A stretch of 64,000 nt of DNA from NCBI RefSeq assembly GCF_900218035.1, contig NZ_OBMR01000008.1, forward strand, positions 124,001-188,000, given 5' to 3'. Both the position numbers and the translations under genes were made by a program. The notes below the pieces were generated by a model. That model was not told where the DNA came from. It did no database searches and saw only the letters and a program-made list of their open reading frames with translations. This document shows, piece by piece, positions 35,625-43,422 of the stretch. Origin of the DNA: Pseudobutyrivibrio ruminis DSM 9787 (lineage in GTDB: Bacteria; Bacillota; Clostridia; Lachnospirales; Lachnospiraceae). The stretch's first letter is position 1; each line of letters opens with the position of its first letter.

Positions 35625-38189
35625 ATGGAACAATATAATGTGACAGGCATGAGCTGCGCGGCATGTCAGGCTAGGGTGGAAAAAGCTGTATCCGCAGTTC
35701 CTGGCGTGGATAGCTGTGCAGTGAGCCTTCTTACGAATTCAATGGGAGTCGAAGGAAATGCAGATGCAGCGGCAATCATAAAGGCTGTAGAAAATGCAGG
35801 TTATGGTGCCAGCTTAAAGGCAGATGGTTCTGCAGGAGCAAGTGCCTCAGTGCCAAATTATGATAATGAGCTTGCAGACACCGAGACTCCAAAGATCAGA
35901 AATAGGCTGATTGCTTCAGTGATACTACTGATTCCTCTTATGTATGTGTCGATGGGGCACATGCTTTGGGATTGGCCACTGCCAGGTTTTCTGGATGGAA
36001 ATCATATCGCTATGGGATTGTATGAAATGCTTCTTACAATCGGAATTATGGTTATCAATCAAAAATTTTTCGTCAGTGGATTTAAAGGACTTATTCATGG
36101 CGCACCAAATATGGATACCTTGGTAGCCCTTGGTGCAACAGCATCCTTTGGATACAGTGTATTTGCTTTATTTGCAATGACATCAGCTATGGTTGCTGGC
36201 GATATGGATAAAGTCATGGACTACATGATGGAGTTTTACTTTGAATCAGCGGCTACAATCCTGACACTCATTACTGTTGGTAAGCTGTTAGAGTCTATTT
36301 CCAAGGGACGTACCACAGATGCCCTGAAGGATTTGATGAAGCTTGCAGCCAAGACCGCAGTTGTATTAAAGGATGGAGTAGAAACAGAAGTCCCTATTGA
36401 GCAGGTCAAAATCGGAGATAGATTTGTTGTAAAGCCTGGGGACAACATTCCGGTGGATGGAATCGTTGTGGATGGTAGCAGTGCAGTAAACGAATCCGCC
36501 CTTACAGGTGAAAGCATTCCTGTAGATAAGTCGGTTGGTGATTCAGTTTCAGCAGCTACAAGCAATGAAAGTGGATATATGGTATGTGAAGCCACAAGAG
36601 TTGGAAAGGACACAACCCTTTCTCAGATTATTCAGATGGTTAGTGATGCGGCAGCCACAAAGGCTCCAATTGCTAAAATCGCAGACAAAGTTTCGGGAGT
36701 ATTTGTTCCAACAGTTATCGTAATTGCGATAATCACTTTTATAGTGTGGATGCTTGTTGGACAGCCTGTAGGCTATGCTCTTGCTAGAGCAATTTCAGTC
36801 CTTGTAATCAGTTGCCCATGTGCTCTTGGTCTTGCTACGCCGGTTGCCATTATGGTAGGAAATGGCATGGGCGCCAAGAATGGCATCATGTTTAAGACAG
36901 CTGTTTCTTTGGAAGAGACAGGAAAGGTGCAGATTGTAGCCCTTGATAAAACAGGTACAATCACAAAAGGTGAGCCAAAGGTTGTTGGAATCTTTGAGGC
37001 CGAGGATGTGGATGATGTGGATCTTCTTAGAGTGGCATTTGCGGTGGAGAACAAATCAGAGCATCCCCTTGCTAAAGCTATTGTAGAAAATGGCCTTGAA
37101 AATGGTATGGAGCCAGCCGAGGTTACAGATTTTAAGGTTCTATCTGGAAATGGAATCACAGCTATTTTGGATGGAGAGGAAGTCTACGGAGGAAACCTAG
37201 AGCTTATCAAGCAGCATGCTAATGTTGGTACTGAAATAGTAGAGCTTGCAGATAGATTAGCTGAAAAGGGCGAGACTCCATTATTCTTTGCCAAGAATGG
37301 CAAGTATCTTGGAATCATATCAGTTGCAGATGTTATAAAGGAAGATTCGCCAGAGGCTATCGCACATCTTAAGAATCTTGGTATCCACGTGGTAATGCTT
37401 ACTGGTGACAATGAAAAGACCGCAGCAGCTATTGCAGCTGAGGCAGGTGTAGATGAAGTTGTTGCAGGCGTAAAGCCGGACGGCAAAGAGGAAGTAATCC
37501 GAGCATTGCAGCAGTATGGTAAGGTTGCCATGGTAGGAGATGGAATCAATGATGCGCCAGCTCTTACACGTGCCGATATGGGAATTGCCATTGGTGCAGG
37601 TACAGATGTTGCTATTGATGCAGCAGATGTAGTTCTTATGAAGAGTAGACTTTCAGATGTGGCAGCAGCAATCAGACTCAGCCGCGCGACTTTACGTAAT
37701 ATTCATGAGAATCTATTCTGGGCATTCTTCTACAATGTTATTGGAATACCACTTGCAGCAGGTGCATATATACATGCATTCGGCTGGACATTGAATCCAA
37801 TGTTTGGCGCAGCGGCAATGAGCTTATCAAGCTTCTGCGTTGTAACAAATGCATTGCGTTTAAATCTATTTAAAATGCACGACCACACTAGAGATAAGGC
37901 ATTAAAGAATTCACTTGGTCATGAAAAATTATTAGTTAACAGCCAGCACTCAAAAGCTGGAGAAATAAAGGAGGACAAATCAACAATGGAAATTACAGTT
38001 AATGGAATGATGTGCGCTCACTGCGAAGCACACGTGAAGGAAGCCCTTGAGAAAATCAACGGAGTAGATGAGGCTACAGCAAATCATGAGGCAAACCTTG
38101 TTACACTTAAGACTTCAGCTGATGTTGCTGAGGCAGACCTCAAGGCTGCAGTAGAATCCGCAGGCTACGAGTTTGTAGGAATTAAATAA
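35625..38189 (+). CDS. copA: Copper-exporting P1B-type ATPase with N- and C-terminal metal-binding domains
   Basis: An 854-residue Cu(I) exporter. An N-terminal HMA domain (GMSCAAC, Cys11 and Cys14) is followed by eight membrane helices including the transport motif CPCALG, the actuator TGES, the phosphorylation site DKTGTITKG and the hinge GDGINDAPAL. Unusually, a second HMA domain sits at the very C-terminus (788-854, GMMCAHC with Cys797 and Cys800), joined by a hydrophilic linker. An AAAGGAGG and in-frame ATG precede that domain, so a free CopZ-like chaperone may also be made. It follows csoR in the same transcript. Confidence 0.96.
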   Translation: MEQYNVTGMSCAACQARVEKAVSAVPGVDSCAVSLLTNSMGVEGNADAAAIIKAVENAGYGASLKADGSAGASASVPNYDNELADTETPKIRNRLIASVILLIPLMYVSMGHMLWDWPLPGFLDGNHIAMGLYEMLLTIGIMVINQKFFVSGFKGLIHGAPNMDTLVALGATASFGYSVFALFAMTSAMVAGDMDKVMDYMMEFYFESAATILTLITVGKLLESISKGRTTDALKDLMKLAAKTAVVLKDGVETEVPIEQVKIGDRFVVKPGDNIPVDGIVVDGSSAVNESALTGESIPVDKSVGDSVSAATSNESGYMVCEATRVGKDTTLSQIIQMVSDAAATKAPIAKIADKVSGVFVPTVIVIAIITFIVWMLVGQPVGYALARAISVLVISCPCALGLATPVAIMVGNGMGAKNGIMFKTAVSLEETGKVQIVALDKTGTITKGEPKVVGIFEAEDVDDVDLLRVAFAVENKSEHPLAKAIVENGLENGMEPAEVTDFKVLSGNGITAILDGEEVYGGNLELIKQHANVGTEIVELADRLAEKGETPLFFAKNGKYLGIISVADVIKEDSPEAIAHLKNLGIHVVMLTGDNEKTAAAIAAEAGVDEVVAGVKPDGKEEVIRALQQYGKVAMVGDGINDAPALTRADMGIAIGAGTDVAIDAADVVLMKSRLSDVAAAIRLSRATLRNIHENLFWAFFYNVIGIPLAAGAYIHAFGWTLNPMFGAAAMSLSSFCVVTNALRLNLFKMHDHTRDKALKNSLGHEKLLVNSQHSKAGEIKEDKSTMEITVNGMMCAHCEAHVKEALEKINGVDEATANHEANLVTLKTSADVAEADLKAAVESAGYEFVGIK
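37967..37988 (+). promoter_or_regulatory. Internal ribosome site and ATG before the C-terminal HMA domain of CopA
   Basis: AAAGGAGG (37967-37974) lies 11 bases before an ATG (37986-37988) that is in frame with copA and encodes Met788, the first residue of the C-terminal HMA domain. Initiation here would give a 67-residue CopZ-like copper chaperone. An out-of-frame TAA at 37966-37968 directly before the site looks like the relic of a former copA-copZ gene junction. Confidence 0.6.
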
Positions 38190-38201
38190 GAAAATAAATG
38201 A

Positions 38202-38230
38202 AGAGGCCAGACTATTGTCTGGTCTCTTTT
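38202..38230 (+). terminator. Rho-independent terminator after copA
   Basis: AGAGGCCAGAC and GTCTGGTCTCT form an 11-bp stem with one G-U pair and a TATT loop, followed by T4. Confidence 0.88.
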
Positions 38231-38232
38231 GT

Positions 38233-38355
38233 GTTTCAACCTGCTCGACACATCATATCTGCCAAGTTATTTCAGTCAAGGGCAAGCCTTCGGAGCTTCG
38301 CTCCCTTGACTTCATAACTTTTGGCAGATAAATGTTAGTCAAGCAGGTTTGAAAC
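38233..38355. repeat. 123-base nested imperfect hairpin
   Basis: Three nested arm pairs fold the whole stretch: GTTTCAACCTGCT with AGCAGGTTTGAAAC, ATCTGCCAAGTTAT with ATAACTTTTGGCAGAT, and GTCAAGGG with CCCTTGAC, capped by AAGC/GCTT. It directly follows the copA terminator. It could be a palindromic repeat element or a structured RNA. No coding frame is apparent. Confidence 0.65.
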
Positions 38356-38390
38356 TTGGATTGCGGCGAAGCCACAAGTCATCACTGGGG

Positions 38391-38599
38391 GACTACTGCC
38401 TAGAATAAAAAATAAGAAATAGGCAGTAGTTTTCAAGGCCAGTGTGGCGTAACTAGGCGACATTCCTAATGATAAGTTGATTAGTATTTAGCATACAAAA
38501 GTATTTCAATCTTATCTGTCCCCAAATACCAAAAAGGCTACTGCCTAATCTAGCAAAATCTAGTTTAGGCAGTAGTCTCTTAAAAAGTTATGCCACACT
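38391..38599 (+). ncRNA. Candidate structured RNA or multi-stem repeat element
   Basis: An outer stem AGTGTGGCGTAACT (38441-38454) pairs with AGTTATGCCACACT (38586-38599). Two hairpins share the same arms: CTACTGCCTA at 38393 and 38538, and its complement TAGGCAGTAG at 38420 and 38566. So each left arm can pair with either right arm, giving alternative folds. The strand is not known; plus is assumed. It matches no RNA family I can name, and the 700 bases from 38190 to 38890 hold no credible protein gene. Confidence 0.4.
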
Positions 38600-38758
38600 A
38601 AGGATTTCTTCCTTAAGGCATTAGGGGGATCAGAAATAATAGATTGCAAAAATGGAAGATATATGTTTAAAGAGGCAGGTTTATGATTATTACTGAAGAT
38701 GTTGAGCTTTGGAAATGTCAGATAAATTATAAACAAAATATAAAATAATTATAAATTA

Positions 38759-38785
38759 TTAGCACTCGTACTTGACGAGTGCTAA
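38759..38785 (+). promoter_or_regulatory. CIRCE element (HrcA operator) before hsp20
   Basis: TTAGCACTC-N9-GAGTGCTAA, a perfect match to the CIRCE consensus, 105 bases before the hsp20 start. HrcA represses from this site until heat shock. Confidence 0.95.
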
Positions 38786-38890
38786 TTTTAGGTTTATAAC
38801 ATAATCACAAAGAGGAACAAAAGAAGTTCTTCTTTAACCACATTAACAATCAGGCTCAAAGAAGCCCGTAAATAAAAGGAGGTAAGTATT

Positions 38891-39331
38891 ATGTTAATGC
38901 CTAGTATTTTATCAAATGATTTTATGGATGATTTCTTTGGAGTACCACGTGTCACAGGATTCGGAAGAAATTTCGATAATGACTTCTCAAGAATGATGAC
39001 AACAGATGTAAAAGAAACCGAAAACGGTTATCAAGTAGATATGAATCTTCCAGGATTCTCCAAGGAAGATATCAAAGCTGAGTTGAAAGATGGATATCTT
39101 ACAATCAAAGCAGAAACAAATCAGAACAACGACAGTCAGGACGATGACGGCAACTACATCCGCCGCGAGCGCTACACTGGTTCTTGCAGCAGAAGCTTCT
39201 ATGTAGGTGATAACATCACACAGGAAGATATTCATGCAGCATTCAAGGATGGAGTTCTTACTTTAAGCGTACCTAAGAAGGAAGAAATTCCTCAGAAAGA
39301 TGAAACAAAATATATAGCTATTGAAGGATAG
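38891..39331 (+). CDS. hsp20: Hsp20 small heat-shock protein
   Basis: A 146-residue alpha-crystallin-domain chaperone that binds unfolding proteins without ATP. The domain spans about 38-135 with VDMNLPGFSKEDIKAELKDG, LTIKAETN and the late AAFKDGVLTLSVPK. The C-terminus ends with the IxI-like YIAIEG. A strong AAAGGAGG site precedes the ATG. The CIRCE element upstream puts it under HrcA control. Confidence 0.95.
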   Translation: MLMPSILSNDFMDDFFGVPRVTGFGRNFDNDFSRMMTTDVKETENGYQVDMNLPGFSKEDIKAELKDGYLTIKAETNQNNDSQDDDGNYIRRERYTGSCSRSFYVGDNITQEDIHAAFKDGVLTLSVPKKEEIPQKDETKYIAIEG

Positions 39332-39343
39332 CTTGAACTTTCA

Positions 39344-39371
39344 AAGGCCTCTCCAAATCAGGAGAGGCCTT
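39344..39371. terminator. Bidirectional terminator between hsp20 and the opp operon
   Basis: AAGGCCTCTCC and GGAGAGGCCTT pair perfectly around AAATCA. The plus side continues CATTTTATTT; the minus-strand oppF stop is 5 bases away. Confidence 0.88.
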
Positions 39372-39375
39372 CATT

Positions 39376-40311
39376 TTATTTACTCCATTTTTCAAACTCA
39401 GCGTCGGTACATTTTACATAGTGAGTTCCACCCACTAAATGCTCCGTTCCCTCATTATAATTGATACCCGAAGTTTTATAATCGTAAGTCAATGCTACGC
39501 GATTTTTCTCAACCACAGGATTTGGTTCTGGGATGGCAGAGAGAAGACTTTTTGTGTAAGGATGGATTGGATTTGAAAAAATCTCCTCTGTGGTGCCAGT
39601 TTCTAGCAAGTGGCCTAGGTGAAGTACGCCGATGCGGTCGGAGATGTACTTTACCATTGAAAGGTCGTGAGCAATGAAAAGATAAGCGGCACCTGTTTCG
39701 GCCTGTATATCTTTCATAAGGTTTACAACCTGAGCCTGGATAGAAACATCAAGGGCAGAAATACATTCGTCGGCAATAATCAGCTTTGGATTCATGATCA
39801 AAGCTCTGGCGATGCCTACACGCTGTCTCTGTCCACCAGAAAACTGATGAGGATATCTAGAAGCGTGCTCTGGAGCAAGCCCAACTTTTGCAAGAATCTC
39901 CTTAATCTTTTTATCACGTTCTGCTTTTGATGAGTAGGTGTGATGAATGTCTAATCCTTCCCCGATGATGTCCTCAACCTTTTTTCTAGGATTAAGAGAA
40001 GACATAGGATCCTGGAAAATCATCTGCATCTGTGTACGAAGCATGGTTTTGTCGCTTCTAGAAAGATGACCAGTGATGTCAGTATCGTTAAAGGTAATCT
40101 TTCCATCGGTTGGATTGTACAATCTGATTACAGAGCGGCCGATAGTAGATTTACCTGAGCCTGATTCTCCAACCAAGCCATAGGTTTCACCAGGGTAGAT
40201 TTCAAATGAAACACCTTCTACAGCTTTTACGGTATAGTTGTTGCTAACTTTGAAATGCTGCTTTAAATTTTCAACCTTCAAAAGAGGCTCTGCATTATAG
40301 TTCGCTGTCAT
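39376..40311 (-). CDS. oppF: Oligopeptide ABC transporter ATP-binding protein OppF
   Basis: A 311-residue ABC ATPase. Walker A is GESGSGKST, the Q-loop is MIFQDPMSSLNPRK, the signature is FSGGQRQRVGIARAL and Walker B is LIIADECISALD. The C-terminal extension with HPYTKSLLSAIPEPNP is the Opp/Dpp-specific region. It overlaps oppD by 17 bases and is last in the operon. With OppD it powers peptide import through OppBC. Confidence 0.95.
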   Translation of the reverse strand: MTANYNAEPLLKVENLKQHFKVSNNYTVKAVEGVSFEIYPGETYGLVGESGSGKSTIGRSVIRLYNPTDGKITFNDTDITGHLSRSDKTMLRTQMQMIFQDPMSSLNPRKKVEDIIGEGLDIHHTYSSKAERDKKIKEILAKVGLAPEHASRYPHQFSGGQRQRVGIARALIMNPKLIIADECISALDVSIQAQVVNLMKDIQAETGAAYLFIAHDLSMVKYISDRIGVLHLGHLLETGTTEEIFSNPIHPYTKSLLSAIPEPNPVVEKNRVALTYDYKTSGINYNEGTEHLVGGTHYVKCTDAEFEKWSK

Positions 40312-41380
40312 ATTTACTTGCCTCCTTCTTCATTCTATCTAGTCTTTCACGAAGCTCTGTAGGCATTTCAACCTTTGGAGCACGTGGGTCAAGCAACCAT
40401 GTGGCTGCAAAATGATTCTTTGTAATCTGGAACATTGGTGGCTCTTCAATGTCGTCAATTTCAAGTGCAAATCTGTTACGAGGAGAGAATGCATCTCCTT
40501 TGACTTCGTGTAAAAGATTTGGTGGAGAACCAGGAATTGTGTATAACCTGTCGTCGTCTGTTTCCAAATCAGGCATAGCAGATAAAAGTCCCCATGTGTA
40601 TGGATGTTTTGGGTCGTAGAAGACTTCGTTTGTCAGGCCCTTTTCAATTATCTTTCCTGCGTACATTACGTTGACGTAGTCAGCAACCTTAGCAACAACA
40701 CCTAAGTCGTGGGTGATGTAAATAACAGAGATGCCTCTTTCTTTTTGCACCTTTTTGATAAGCTCTATGATTTTCGCCTGGATTGTAACATCCAAAGCAG
40801 TAGTAGGCTCATCGCAGATTAAAAGATTAGGGTCACATGATAATGCGATAGCAATAACAACACGCTGACGCATACCACCTGAAAGCTGATGAGGATACTG
40901 TTTCATTCGCTTTTCAGCATCTTCAATACCAACTTCCTTTAAAAGCGAAACGGCTTTCATATAAGCAAGGTCTTTACTTAGTTTTGTATGAAGAAGGATT
41001 CCCTCAACAAGCTGTTTACCTATATTCATGGTAGGGTCCAATGATGTCATTGGATCCTGGAATACCATTGCGATTCGTTTTCCGTTGATGTGTTTTCTAA
41101 GCCATTTTTTATCCTTCTCAAGGATATCCACAGTTCCTAATTCGCCATCTTCGTTTGTGTAAGTGAAATCAATTTGGCCACTGTTAACAACCGCATTTTT
41201 TGCAAGAATTCCCATAGCGGCTTTCATTGTAACTGATTTTCCAGAACCAGATTCTCCAACGATTGCTACAGTTTCACCGCGCTCCAAATCAAAGTCGATT
41301 CCGCGGATGGCGTGTACCATACCTGCACTTGTCTTGAAAGAAATGTCCAGGTTTTTTACATTTAAAATTACGTCTGCCAT
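40295..41380 (-). CDS. oppD: Oligopeptide ABC transporter ATP-binding protein OppD
   Basis: A 361-residue ABC ATPase with Walker A GESGSGKSV, Q-loop MVFQDPMTSLDPT, signature LSGGMRQRVVIAIAL and Walker B LLICDEPTTALD. The C-terminal oligopeptide extension contains HPYTWGLLSAMPDL and GSPPNLLHEVKGDAF. The [4Fe-4S] cysteines of some OppD proteins are not seen. It follows oppC after 9 bases and overlaps oppF. Confidence 0.95.
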   Translation of the reverse strand: MADVILNVKNLDISFKTSAGMVHAIRGIDFDLERGETVAIVGESGSGKSVTMKAAMGILAKNAVVNSGQIDFTYTNEDGELGTVDILEKDKKWLRKHINGKRIAMVFQDPMTSLDPTMNIGKQLVEGILLHTKLSKDLAYMKAVSLLKEVGIEDAEKRMKQYPHQLSGGMRQRVVIAIALSCDPNLLICDEPTTALDVTIQAKIIELIKKVQKERGISVIYITHDLGVVAKVADYVNVMYAGKIIEKGLTNEVFYDPKHPYTWGLLSAMPDLETDDDRLYTIPGSPPNLLHEVKGDAFSPRNRFALEIDDIEEPPMFQITKNHFAATWLLDPRAPKVEMPTELRERLDRMKKEASKYDSEL

Positions 41381-41389
41381 ATCTCCCTC

Positions 41390-42403
41390 CTACATTTCTT
41401 TCATTTTTGGATCGAAGGCTTCACGAAGGCCATCGCCAAGTAAGTTAAAGCTAAGCATCAACAGTGCCATTATGATAATTGGTGGAATAATCTGATATGG
41501 ATGGGTTGTAAATGAATCGTAGCCATCTGAAATCAGTGAACCAAGTGAACACTGTGGTACAGGAATTCCAAGACCTACGAAGCTAAGGAAAGCTTCAGTA
41601 AAAATAGCTGTAGGAATTGAGAACATTACCTGTGTGATGATTGGTCCAATAATATTTGGCAGAACTTCTTTAAAGATAATGAAGAAGCTGCCGGCACCAA
41701 GAGTTCTTGATGCGAGAACAAATTCCTGCTCTTTAAGTTTAAGCATTTCTGCACGTGCGATTCGGCTCATACCAACCCACTCAGTAAGCATTAATGCAAA
41801 AATAATTGTAATCATACCTGGTCTTAAGATAAGAAGCAGAAGTGTAACAATTACAAGTCTTGGAATACCATTCCAAATCTCTAGCAAACGCTGCATTACC
41901 ATATCAACGGCACCACCAAAGAAGCCGGAGATAAGACCGTAGCTCATACCGATAATCATATCGATAAGGGCAGCAGCAACAGCGATGATAAGCGATACTC
42001 GGGCGCCTGACCAACAACGAGTCCAAAGGTCACGACCGTACATGTCGCTGCCAAACCAGTAGTACAAATCATCATGGCCGCCAGCTTCATATTGATTGAT
42101 TTCCTTGCTACCTGTTGTGGTGCTAAGTGTTTCTGTTCCGTCAAGAATGCCAAGGTTTTCGAGGCCAGGAACACGTGGTGCAAAGTTTTTTTGAGTAAGC
42201 TCCTGTGTTGAGTAATCATACTCGGTCATGCCTGGGCCAACGATGGCAAAAAATACAATAAGAATAATGAAGATAAGTCCGACCACAGCGCTTTTCTTGT
42301 GGAAGAAACGATGTCTGACTTCCTTCCAAAAGCTTTGTGAAGCATAGTTGGAATCGATATTGATATCTTCATTTTGCTTTTTTAAAACAAAGTATGCATC
42401 CAT
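41390..42403 (-). CDS. oppC: Oligopeptide ABC transporter permease OppC
   Basis: A 337-residue permease with an N-terminal cytoplasmic stretch, one membrane helix at about 40-60, a long extracellular region and five further helices. The EAA-like loop is ASRTLGAGSFFIIFKEVLPN. I chose ATG at 42403 (MDAYFV) over a TTG 21 bases upstream because AAAGGAGG lies 9 bases before it. It pairs with OppB. Confidence 0.93.
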   Translation of the reverse strand: MDAYFVLKKQNEDINIDSNYASQSFWKEVRHRFFHKKSAVVGLIFIILIVFFAIVGPGMTEYDYSTQELTQKNFAPRVPGLENLGILDGTETLSTTTGSKEINQYEAGGHDDLYYWFGSDMYGRDLWTRCWSGARVSLIIAVAAALIDMIIGMSYGLISGFFGGAVDMVMQRLLEIWNGIPRLVIVTLLLLILRPGMITIIFALMLTEWVGMSRIARAEMLKLKEQEFVLASRTLGAGSFFIIFKEVLPNIIGPIITQVMFSIPTAIFTEAFLSFVGLGIPVPQCSLGSLISDGYDSFTTHPYQIIPPIIIMALLMLSFNLLGDGLREAFDPKMKEM

Positions 42404-42404
42404 C

Positions 42405-43340
42405 TTAGTCGCCCTCCTTTCCAAGTCTGATTCGTGGATCGATTATGCCGTAAAGAATATCCACAACCAGCATTACGAAAATGTAGAGAGCAGAGTAGAT
42501 AAAACTTAAAGCGATTACTACGTTATAATCATTTGATTGAATTGCATTTACAAGCAAGCTTCCTACACCAGGAATAGCAAAAATCTTTTCTACAACAAGA
42601 GAACCGGTCATAAGGTCAACTACAAGTGGCGCAAGAACAGTGATGATAGGAATCAAAGCATTTCGTAGAGCATGTTTGATGATAATCTGACTGCTTGTCA
42701 GTCCTTTACTTTCTGCAAAAAGCATGTATTCACTGCCTAATACTTCAATCATTTCACTGCGGGTGAATCTGGCAATTGTTGCCATGGTAAACATCGATAA
42801 TGCAACTGAAGGCATAATGCTGGAATTCAGCGCATCTGCAGTGTTGTAAAGCATTGGGAATACCTTCCACTTGAAACCAAGGTTGTATGAAAGAGCTAAA
42901 GCAAATACGTAGGATGGAACTGACACACCAATTACTGAAATGATGGTGCAGATAGTATCCAAAACAGTATCCCGCTTTAGTGCTGCAATCAGACCAAGAA
43001 TCAGGCCCACTATAGCGCCTAATGCTACTGCGAAGAAACCAATGTTGATTGAAATTGGAAGTCTTGATTGGATAAGTTGAGAAATTGGAGTATTTTTGGA
43101 AATATTGTAGCTTACTCCGAAGTCTCCTCTTAGCATGTTGACTACATATCTTCCAAATTGAATTACAATTGGTTGATCCAGTCCATACTTCGCGTACAAG
43201 ACGGTACGCTGATCATCTGAAAGTTTTTCGTCATTGAATGGCGAACCTGGCATCAAGTGCATCAAAATGAATAGCACTAGAACGATTGCCAAGAGAGTAA
43301 GAATAGATGTAAGAACCCTCTTTAGTATGTATTTTTTCAT
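42405..43340 (-). CDS. oppB: Oligopeptide ABC transporter permease OppB
   Basis: A 311-residue permease with six membrane helices. The N-terminus (LKRVLTSILTLLAIVLVLFI then HLMPGSPF) and the loop YMLFAESKGLTSSQIIIKHA followed by LRNALIPIIT are standard for OppB/DppB. Its stop lies 2 bases before the oppC start. An AAGGGAAGGA site precedes the ATG. Confidence 0.94.
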   Translation of the reverse strand: MKKYILKRVLTSILTLLAIVLVLFILMHLMPGSPFNDEKLSDDQRTVLYAKYGLDQPIVIQFGRYVVNMLRGDFGVSYNISKNTPISQLIQSRLPISINIGFFAVALGAIVGLILGLIAALKRDTVLDTICTIISVIGVSVPSYVFALALSYNLGFKWKVFPMLYNTADALNSSIMPSVALSMFTMATIARFTRSEMIEVLGSEYMLFAESKGLTSSQIIIKHALRNALIPIITVLAPLVVDLMTGSLVVEKIFAIPGVGSLLVNAIQSNDYNVVIALSFIYSALYIFVMLVVDILYGIIDPRIRLGKEGD

Positions 43341-43374
43341 ATTACATATCCTTCCCTTTTAAATTTTTACTTAG

Positions 43375-43401
43375 GGAGCTCAGCTATAAATTCTGAGCTC
43401 C
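43375..43401 (-). promoter_or_regulatory. Stem-loop in the oppA-oppB gap
   Basis: GGAGCTCAG and CTGAGCTCC pair around nine bases, with further pairing of ACTT and AAGT outside. No U run follows on the minus strand, so it is more likely an mRNA-stabilising or processing stem than a full terminator. It would favour oppA over the downstream genes. Confidence 0.55.
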
Positions 43402-43422
43402 AAAGTAAGAATTTAATTCCTA

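Noticed and set aside
35283-38189. Copper operon as recently transferred DNA
   Set aside because: Codon choice and base composition look like the neighbours, and no mobility gene or flanking repeat pair brackets it.
38190-38890. CRISPR array or remnant transposon suggested by repeated motifs
   Set aside because: The repeats are inverted pairs forming stems, not regularly spaced direct repeats, and no transposase fragment or target duplication is visible.
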